From positions 1 to 10,143 of the forward strand of contig JAFDHW010000055.1 in the NCBI GenBank assembly GCA_019308705.1: a stretch of DNA of 10,143 nt. Reading direction: 5' to 3'. The DNA is from Deltaproteobacteria bacterium. GTDB lineage: Bacteria; Desulfobacterota; Desulfobacteria; Desulfobacterales; Desulfatibacillaceae. Both the position numbers and the translations under genes were made by a program. The notes below the pieces were generated by a model that was not told where the DNA came from, did no database searches, and saw only the letters and a program-made list of their open reading frames with translations. Below, piece by piece: positions 5,706 to 10,143 of the stretch (positions are counted from its first letter, which is position 1; each line of letters begins with the position of its first letter).

Positions 5706-6245
5706 ATGCACACATCGATCACCTTCAAGAACCTGGACCCCTCGGATGCCTTGAAGTCCTACGTGTCGGAGAAGTTAAACCGGTTTGACCGGTACCTGGA
5801 CAGCATGGCCGAGGCCGCTGTGGTGCTTACGGTGGAGAAGTTCAGGCACTCGGCGGAGATCACCCTGACCGGCGACAAATTAAGCGTAAACGCCAAGGAG
5901 GAGAACCAGGACATGTACTCGGCCATCGACCGGGTGCTGGACAAGGTGGAAAAGCAGGTAAAGAAGCTCAAGGAAAAGAAGCGGAACAAGAGGACCCACA
6001 AGGCGCGCAACCAGAGGCGCCAGGAGGAGCGGAGCCGGGAGTCCGCCGGTCCCCGCGCGGACGGCGTGCGGCACATTTCCATCGAAACCATCGAATACAA
6101 GCCCATGGACGTGGACGAGGCCATCCTCCAGATGGACCTGGTGGAGGACGAATTCATGGTGTTCACGAACTCCCGCACCGATCGGGTGAACGTGCTCTAC
6201 CGCAAAAAGGACGGCAGCATGGGGCTCATCGAACCCGCGGCCTGA
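5706..6245 (+). CDS. hpf: Ribosome hibernation-promoting factor, long form
   Basis: Long HPF binds the 30S subunit at the decoding centre and pairs ribosomes into inactive 100S dimers in starved cells. The 179-residue product has an N-terminal HPF/YfiA domain (about 1-95, with the HxSAEITLTGDKLSVNAKEE strand region and AIDRVLDKVEKQVKKLKEK helix). A very basic linker follows (about 90-118, KKRNKRTHKARNQRRQEERSRE), and a C-terminal dimerisation domain (about 120-179: ISIETIEYKPMDVDEAILQM ... RVNVLYRKKDGSMGLIEP) completes it. The second domain separates it from the short HPF of enteric bacteria. The start has an excellent ribosome binding site, AGGGAGG (5695-5701). A strong terminator follows, so hpf seems to be the last gene of its transcript. 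Confidence 0.97.
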   Translation: MHTSITFKNLDPSDALKSYVSEKLNRFDRYLDSMAEAAVVLTVEKFRHSAEITLTGDKLSVNAKEENQDMYSAIDRVLDKVEKQVKKLKEKKRNKRTHKARNQRRQEERSRESAGPRADGVRHISIETIEYKPMDVDEAILQMDLVEDEFMVFTNSRTDRVNVLYRKKDGSMGLIEPAA

Positions 6246-6251
6246 GCGCGA

Positions 6252-6265
6252 GGCGGCGCACCGCC
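6252..6265 (+). other. Small GC hairpin just behind hpf
   Basis: GGCGG (6252-6256) pairs with CCGCC (6261-6265) around CGCA, shortly before the main terminator. It may help to protect the transcript end; no separate function can be assigned. Confidence 0.3.
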
Positions 6266-6279
6266 GACATGACATGGTG

Positions 6280-6322
6280 AGGGGGAGTCTTCCCTTTGGG
6301 GACGGACTCCCCCTTGTTGTTT
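6280..6322 (+). terminator. Rho-independent terminator of hpf
   Basis: AGGGGGAGTC (6280-6289) pairs perfectly with GACTCCCCCT (6305-6314). The loop folds further, TCCC (6291-6294) against GGGA (6299-6302). The stem ends in TTGTTGTTT (6314-6322). This is the clearest intrinsic terminator in the window and separates hpf from ptsN. Confidence 0.85.
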
Positions 6323-6419
6323 ACAGGGTAACCGTTTGCCTTCCCCGGCGTACCGGACATCGAATACCTGGCGGGAGAGGGGGTTTTCTTTTTGCCCGGG
6401 CCGTGTTACGAGATTTCGT

Positions 6420-6434
6420 TCTCCCCAGGGGAGA
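6420..6434. promoter_or_regulatory. 15-bp palindrome upstream of ptsN, possible operator
   Basis: TCTCCCC (6420-6426), a central A, and GGGGAGA (6428-6434) form perfect 7-bp arms, 64 nt before the ptsN ATG. The 175-nt stretch between the hpf terminator and ptsN must hold the promoter of the ptsN operon; a weak candidate is TTGCCT (6336-6341) with TCGAAT (6360-6365) at 18-nt spacing. The palindrome has no T tract and so is better read as a DNA site than as a terminator, but no regulator can be named. Confidence 0.35.
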
Positions 6435-6497
6435 GGAATGGACCCCCAAACCGCGCACAGGCTGTTTTGCGCGTAAAAAAACCGCGGATCGTTGCTG

Positions 6498-6956
6498 ATG
6501 AGAATTCTTGACAAACTGGACCCGTCCGCCGTGCTTTGCGACCTGAAGGCGCGGGACAAGAAGGGCGTGATCGAGGAACTGGCCGGGCCTGTGGCCGACA
6601 TCGCCAAGGTGCCCAAAGAAAAGCTGGTGAAGGTGCTCCTGGAAAGGGAACGCCTGGGCTCCACGGGCATCGGCGGGGGCATCGGTATCCCTCACGGAAA
6701 GATGCGGGGCATCGAGGACCTGCTCCTGGGCTTCGGGGTGAGCAGACAGGGGGTGGATTTCGATTCCATGGACGGCAAGCCCGCGCACCTGTTTTTCCTC
6801 CTGGTCACCCCGGAAGACTCCGCCGGCCTGCATCTTTCCATGCTGGCCCGCATATCCCGGCTGCTGAAGAACGACCTCTTCCGGGAAAGCCTGCTAAACG
6901 CCGAGAATCCCCGGAAGGTCCTGGAGATCATCGGCGAGGTGGACGAGGATTTTTGA
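6498..6956 (+). CDS. ptsN: PTS IIA-like nitrogen regulatory protein (EIIA-Ntr)
   Basis: EIIA-Ntr is the terminal phosphoacceptor of the nitrogen PTS. Phosphate passes from PEP through EI and an HPr-like carrier to a histidine here, and the protein regulates rather than transports. In the 152-residue product the active-site histidine is H66 in IGGGIGIPHGK, and the LLERERLGSTGIG block before it is typical. It is a lone EIIA domain of the PTS_EIIA_2 (fructose/mannitol) fold, with no transporter attached. ATG 6498 is preferred, with GGA (6485-6487) about 10 nt upstream; the in-frame TTG at 6492 would add two residues. EI and HPr are not in the window. The stop overlaps the rapZ start by 4 nt. Confidence 0.95.
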   Translation: MRILDKLDPSAVLCDLKARDKKGVIEELAGPVADIAKVPKEKLVKVLLERERLGSTGIGGGIGIPHGKMRGIEDLLLGFGVSRQGVDFDSMDGKPAHLFFLLVTPEDSAGLHLSMLARISRLLKNDLFRESLLNAENPRKVLEIIGEVDEDF

Positions 6957-7855
6957 CGGCCCAGAACCTGGAAATCATCATCATCACCGGGCTTTCCGGG
7001 TCGGGCAAGAGCACGGCCCTGGCAGCCCTGGAGGACGCGGGCTATTATTGCGTGGACAACCTGCCTGTGGCGCTTTTGCCCAAGTTTCTGGAGTTGCCCA
7101 CCGAATCCGTGGCCGGCGTGAGCAAGCTGGCCTTTGTCATGGACCTGAGGGAAAAGGGCCTGCTCCAGTCGTACAAGACGGTGTTCGACCAGCTGGCCCG
7201 CCAGGGTTTCGAACCCTTCATCATCTTCCTGGAGGCAGGCGACGAGGAGCTCTTGCGGCGGTATTCCGAAACCCGCAGGCAGCATCCCTTGTCCGGCGGG
7301 GAGGGCGTGGCCGCGGGCATCCGCAGGGAAAGGGAGCGCCTGGAGGTGCTGCGCCAGGCGGCCAACCGGGTCATCGACACTTCCCGCACCAACGTCCATG
7401 AGCTGAAGGCCCACATCATCGACGTGGTGGGCAAGAACGCCCCGGCCTCGCGGCTTAAGATCCACGTCACCAGTTTCGGGTTCAAATACGGGGTTCCCAG
7501 GGAGGCGGACCTTGTCATGGACGTCCGGTTTTTGCCCAATCCCTATTTTATGCCCGAGTTGAAGGAACTTTCCGGGGAGGACGCGCCCGCCAGGGAATTC
7601 GTGCTGTCCAGGCAGGAAAGCAGGGAGTTTCTCGAGCGGTTTTACGCGCTTTTGGATTACCTTTTGCCCATGTACGAAAGGGAGCGCAAATCCTATCTGA
7701 CCCTGGCCTTTGGATGCACCGGGGGCCGTCACCGCTCGGTCACCATCGCCGCGGAAGTCAGCCGGCACATCCAGGAGCAGGGCAGGGAAGCGACCCTGAT
7801 TCACCGGGACTTGCGCCCCGCGGACGCGGACCGGGGTACGGAAGAGAACCTATGA
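6953..7855 (+). CDS. rapZ: RNase adapter / nucleotide-binding protein RapZ (YvcJ family)
   Basis: In enteric bacteria RapZ binds glucosamine 6-phosphate and delivers the small RNA GlmZ to RNase E, controlling amino-sugar supply for the envelope; elsewhere the role is less known. The 300-residue product has Walker A GLSGSGKS (13-20), then the GYYCVDNLP block, a basic middle (RRYSETRRQHPL), VTSFGFKYGVPREADLVMDVRFLPNPYF, and the C-terminal GCTGGRHRS loop (254-262). The start is TTG 6953, whose first bases form the ptsN stop (TTGA), with GAGGTGG (6936-6942) as ribosome site. Starting upstream would overlap ptsN heavily and add unrelated sequence. Its place behind ptsN is the widespread rpoN-cluster arrangement. 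Whether it acts on an RNA here is unproven. Confidence 0.96.
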   Translation: MTAQNLEIIIITGLSGSGKSTALAALEDAGYYCVDNLPVALLPKFLELPTESVAGVSKLAFVMDLREKGLLQSYKTVFDQLARQGFEPFIIFLEAGDEELLRRYSETRRQHPLSGGEGVAAGIRRERERLEVLRQAANRVIDTSRTNVHELKAHIIDVVGKNAPASRLKIHVTSFGFKYGVPREADLVMDVRFLPNPYFMPELKELSGEDAPAREFVLSRQESREFLERFYALLDYLLPMYERERKSYLTLAFGCTGGRHRSVTIAAEVSRHIQEQGREATLIHRDLRPADADRGTEENL

Positions 7856-8274
7856 TCGGAATCGTCGTAGTAACCCACAGCCAGCTGGGACAAGCCCTCC
7901 TGGACGCCGCGGGGTTTGTCCTGGGCCAGCCCGTGGAGCAGGCGAAAAGCGTTTCGGTGGATCTTAAGGAATCCGCCTCCAAGCTGCGCAAGGACATCGG
8001 CGCGGCCATCAAGGAAGTCAGCGCCCAACAGGGCGTGCTGGTCCTGACGGACATGTTCGGCGGCACCCCCTCCAACCTGGCGTACTCCTTTCTGGAGGAG
8101 GGGAGGGTGGAAGTCATCTCCGGGGCCAACCTGCCCCTGCTCATCCGGGCGGACAACCTGCGGCGGCGAAAGAACCCGGACCTGAAGGATCTGGCCCAGG
8201 AGCTGGAAGAATACGGCAAGAAGAGCATCTGCCTGGCTTCCGGCATGCTCAAAGGCAAAAAGACCGCCGGATGA
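7852..8274 (+). CDS. PTS mannose-family EIIA component, stand-alone
   Basis: A 140-residue EIIA-Man fold protein, which receives phosphate from HPr on a histidine. H9 in VVTHSQLG is the phosphorylation site, matching H10 of the E. coli IIA-Man domain. D67 in the DMFGGTPSN block (67-75) is the companion aspartate. The length equals one IIA domain, with no IIB fused and no IIC or IID in the window, which points to a regulatory or incomplete phosphorelay rather than sugar uptake. The start overlaps the rapZ stop as ATGA, so translation is likely coupled. A pairing of EIIA-Ntr and EIIA-Man around rapZ is seen in Desulfobacterota-type rpoN clusters. No gene symbol is secure. Confidence 0.93.
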   Translation: MIGIVVVTHSQLGQALLDAAGFVLGQPVEQAKSVSVDLKESASKLRKDIGAAIKEVSAQQGVLVLTDMFGGTPSNLAYSFLEEGRVEVISGANLPLLIRADNLRRRKNPDLKDLAQELEEYGKKSICLASGMLKGKKTAG

Positions 8275-8729
8275 ACGGGCGGTTTTCCGTGCGTCCCCTG
8301 AAGCCCGGGGACCTGGACTGGGTGGTCGAGCTGGAACAGGCCGCCATGAAAAGCCCGTGGAACAAGGCGCTGTTCGCCTCGGAACTGGAACGCGAAGACT
8401 CGGTTTGCCTGGCGGGACTGGCAAGGGAGCGGGGGAAAGAAGAACCCGCGGCCTTTGCTTTTTCCCGGATTCTGATGAACGAGATGCACCTTTTGCGCCT
8501 GGCCGTGGCCCCCCGGTTCCGCGGCCGGGGGCTGGGCCGGCTGTTGACCAGGAAAAGCCTGGCCAAGGCGGCGGCCAAGGGGGCGGACACCGCCTGGTTG
8601 GAGGTGCGCGAGTCCAACACCGCCGCCCAGGCCATGTACCGGGCCGAGGGGTTCGATCGGGTGGGCACCAGGCGCAGCTACTACCATGACACCCGTGAGG
8701 ACGCGGTGATCATGTTCAGGCGCATCTGA
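8271..8729 (+). CDS. rimI: Ribosomal protein S18-alanine N-acetyltransferase family (GNAT)
   Basis: A 152-residue single-domain GNAT acetyltransferase. The N-terminal SPWNKALFASEL segment (28-39), the acetyl-CoA loop RFRGRGLG (82-89), and the end RRSYYHDTREDAVIM are the hallmarks of RimI, which acetylates the N terminus of ribosomal protein S18 from acetyl-CoA. E111 and Y123 are 12 residues apart, as are the catalytic E103 and Y115 of E. coli RimI. The start overlaps the EIIA stop as ATGA, so it is the fourth gene of the ptsN unit. A broader N-terminal acetylation role, as in some RimI homologues, cannot be ruled out. A T6 tract (8771-8776) behind an imperfect stem may mark the operon end. 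Confidence 0.9.
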   Translation: MNGRFSVRPLKPGDLDWVVELEQAAMKSPWNKALFASELEREDSVCLAGLARERGKEEPAAFAFSRILMNEMHLLRLAVAPRFRGRGLGRLLTRKSLAKAAAKGADTAWLEVRESNTAAQAMYRAEGFDRVGTRRSYYHDTREDAVIMFRRI

Positions 8730-8785
8730 CGGATTCGCCGCCACGAAAACCAGGCTCCGTGGATTCCGAGTTTTTTGGGGAGAAG

Positions 8786-8822
8786 GGCCGGGAGGGAGCC
8801 CGGCCGCGGGCGCTTTGCCCGC
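8786..8822 (+). other. Tandem perfect GC hairpins between rimI and gap
   Basis: GGCCGGG (8786-8792) pairs with CCCGGCC (8799-8805) around AGGGAG. Immediately after it, GCGGGC (8806-8811) pairs with GCCCGC (8817-8822) around GCTTT. No T run follows, so they are not classical terminators. They lie in the 227-nt spacer that must also carry any gap promoter; I could not find a convincing -35/-10 pair there. Confidence 0.5.
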
Positions 8823-8915
8823 AAGACATCTACAACCTGCCGGTTGCCGCCGGGAGGCCGTGGCTTTTTTGCACAAGCCCGTGCGCCGGAGGCGGCAAGG
8901 CCGGAATTTGCTGGA

Positions 8916-8941
8916 CCCGGCGGCGGTTCGCCGGGCCTTTT
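8916..8941 (+). terminator. Hairpin plus T4 just upstream of gap (terminator or attenuator)
   Basis: CCCGGCG (8916-8922) pairs perfectly with CGCCGGG (8929-8935) around GCGGTT, followed by CC and four T (8938-8941). Only 6 nt later the gap ribosome binding site begins (8948). The T run is short, so termination may be partial. The arrangement resembles the leaders of hpf and kdsA. Confidence 0.5.
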
Positions 8942-8956
8942 GAACAGGGAGGTCCA

Positions 8957-9961
8957 ATGAGCACGAAAGTGGCGATCAACGGGTTTGGAAGGATCGGCCG
9001 GCTGTTTTTCCGGGCGGCCCAGAAAACGGACGGCCTCGAGGTGGTGTCCATCAACGACCTCATGGATCCCGCCACGCTGGCGCATTTGTACAACTACGAC
9101 TCGGTCCACCGCCGGCCGGACCAGCCCGCCGAGGCTGTTGAAGGAGGCATCAAGGTGGGCGGCAAGACCATTCCCGTGACCTCGGAGAGAAACCCCGCGG
9201 ACCTTCCCCACAAAAGCCAGGGGGTGGACATAGTCGTGGAATCCACCGGGCTTTTCCGCGAGCGGGACAAGGCCGCGGGCCACCTTTCCGCGGGCGCGAA
9301 AAAGGTGCTCATCTCCGCGCCGGCCAAGAACCCGGACTTCACCGTGGTCCTGGGTGTGAACCACGAAGACTATGACCCGGAAAAGCACCACATCATCTCC
9401 AACGCCTCCTGCACCACCAACTGCCTGGCGCCGGTAGCCAAGGTGATCATGGACACCTTTGGCATCGAAAAGGGGCTCATGACCACCACCCACGCCTACA
9501 CCGCGGACCAGCGGCTTCTGGACGCCCCGCACAAGGACCTGCGGCGCGCCCGGGCCGCGGCCCTGTCCATGATTCCCACCACCACGGGCGCGGCCAAGGC
9601 CGTGGCCCTGGTGCTGCCCCAGCTGGAAGGAAAGCTCAACGGCTTCGCCATCCGCGTGCCCACCCCGGACGTGTCCCTGGTGGACCTGGTGGTGCACACC
9701 ACCAGGGCCCCCGCCAGCGCCGACGAGGTGAACGCGGCCCTGAAGGAGGCCGCCGAAGGCCCCTTGAAGGGCATCCTGGGCTTTTCCGACGAGCCCCTGG
9801 TTTCCATGGACTACACGGGTTGCCCGCTTTCCTCCATCGTAGACGCAGGCATGACCTACACCATCGGCGACCTGGTCAAGGTGTGCTCCTGGTACGACAA
9901 CGAAACCGGGTACGCCACCCGCCTGGCCCAGTTGGCCGCGCTGGTGGGAAAAAGCCTCTAA
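8957..9961 (+). CDS. gap: Type I glyceraldehyde-3-phosphate dehydrogenase
   Basis: GAPDH oxidises and phosphorylates glyceraldehyde 3-phosphate to 1,3-bisphosphoglycerate with NAD(P), and works in reverse in gluconeogenesis. The 334-residue protein has the Rossmann start INGFGRIGR (7-15), the catalytic SCTTNC with C152, and the base H179 (TTTHAY). The S-loop reads DQRLLDAPHKDLRRAR, and the C-terminal WYDNETGYATR is intact. D34 after the second strand favours NAD, while A190 in DAPHK, where NAD-specific enzymes often have leucine, makes the coenzyme preference less certain. The ATG at 8957 follows GGGAGG (8948-8952 region), so the long in-frame extension upstream is not coding. The stop codon shares its last base with the right inverted repeat. 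Confidence 0.98.
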   Translation: MSTKVAINGFGRIGRLFFRAAQKTDGLEVVSINDLMDPATLAHLYNYDSVHRRPDQPAEAVEGGIKVGGKTIPVTSERNPADLPHKSQGVDIVVESTGLFRERDKAAGHLSAGAKKVLISAPAKNPDFTVVLGVNHEDYDPEKHHIISNASCTTNCLAPVAKVIMDTFGIEKGLMTTTHAYTADQRLLDAPHKDLRRARAAALSMIPTTTGAAKAVALVLPQLEGKLNGFAIRVPTPDVSLVDLVVHTTRAPASADEVNAALKEAAEGPLKGILGFSDEPLVSMDYTGCPLSSIVDAGMTYTIGDLVKVCSWYDNETGYATRLAQLAALVGKSL

Positions 9962-10143
9962 CCCGGATTATTCATGAGCAATTTTGCCCGAGATCGAATT
10001 TGTCGTTAGTTTCAATCCGTTGGAGCTGTTTTTTTGGGTCTTGCGCCAAAGACGGTCTGATTATTGGAGGAATTCTGCCATTCGGGCAAAATTGTTCACC
10101 CTTCGGGCTCGCCCGATTTCCGCGCTGGCCGCGTTATCGGGGC
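9961..10143 (-). repeat. Right copy of the long inverted repeat, cut by the window end
   Basis: This is the reverse complement of 17-198, with seven base differences and one single-base indel. Most differences are A in the left copy against C here when both are read in the left orientation. The repeat begins on the last base of the gap stop codon (TAA, 9959-9961), so no spacer separates gene and repeat. The match runs to the final base of the window, so the outer boundary is not seen. The copy includes a T7 tract (10029-10035) that could assist transcription termination behind gap, though no compact stem sits immediately before it. Confidence 0.95.

Noticed and set aside
6371..6390. Possible sigma-54 promoter before ptsN (TGGCGGGAGAGGGGG region)
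   Set aside because: The -24-like TGGC is present but there is no GC of a -12 TTGC element at the right spacing.
6536..6952. N-terminal extension of rapZ through ptsN
   Set aside because: It would overlap nearly all of ptsN in another frame; the TTG at 6953 gives the normal RapZ start just before the Walker A motif.
6692..7804. Minus-strand 370-codon open frame opposite ptsN and rapZ
   Set aside because: It is a shadow of the coding frames of ptsN and rapZ; no plausible start site or domain.
8759..8956. In-frame N-terminal extension of gap
   Set aside because: The extension covers the hairpin-rich leader, has no similarity to GAPDH, and the ATG at 8957 has a strong ribosome binding site and gives the normal family length.
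7758..8957. Minus-strand 399-codon open frame opposite EIIA and rimI
   Set aside because: It is antisense to clear genes that carry conserved catalytic motifs, and its product is proline- and arginine-rich and unlike any family.
1..10143. CRISPR array, phage, toxin-antitoxin or defence system
   Set aside because: No direct repeats with regular spacers, no integrase or transposase, and every sizeable frame on the + strand is a recognised core gene.
1..10143. The repeats as terminal inverted repeats of a transposon carrying the genes
   Set aside because: No transposase or recombinase is encoded between them and the cargo is essential housekeeping genes in their customary order; a dispersed repeat family or recombination substrate is more likely. 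Kept as a question in the findings only.

Overview
This window is a compact, high-GC stretch of bacterial chromosome. All thirteen genes lie on the + strand. The order kdsA-kdsC-lptC-lptA-lptB-rpoN-hpf-ptsN-rapZ-EIIA(Man), together with an HPF of the long type, is most familiar from Desulfobacterota (former Deltaproteobacteria, Desulfobacterales-like). That assignment rests on gene order and general protein character, not on any search.

Layout. 1-198 is a noncoding, comparatively AT-rich repeat copy. 213-443 encodes a small CXXC thioredoxin-like protein. A promoter and hairpin leader (474-565) precede the kdsA-kdsC-lptC-lptA-lptB block (566-3782), whose genes are almost contiguous and twice overlap by 20 nt. 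rpoN (4050-5513) has its own TATAAT-type promoter. hpf (5706-6245) follows a GC-rich hairpin leader and ends in a strong intrinsic terminator. ptsN-rapZ-EIIA(Man)-rimI (6498-8729) form a unit joined by 4-nt start/stop overlaps. gap (8957-9961) follows another hairpin-rich leader. From the stop codon of gap to the window end (9961-10143) lies a second copy of the first repeat in inverted orientation. No gene-free stretch exceeds 300 bases.

How the genes fit together. kdsA and kdsC make KDO for lipopolysaccharide, and lptC, lptA and lptB supply inner-membrane, periplasmic and ATPase parts of the LPS export bridge. rpoN encodes sigma-54, next to the customary companions HPF (ribosome hibernation), EIIA-Ntr, RapZ and a mannose-type EIIA, a set that suggests nitrogen/carbon-status and envelope signalling through phosphotransfer. 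RimI (ribosomal protein N-acetyltransferase family) and GAPDH are housekeeping genes.

The most unusual signal is the pair of about 183-bp inverted repeats, roughly 96% identical by my hand alignment, that bracket the whole gene block and abut the first and last genes almost base to base. Each copy carries its own internal inverted repeat, like a MITE or mobile palindromic element. The genes themselves are ordinary core genes, and I see no CRISPR array, transposase, tRNA, defence system or other novel protein system.
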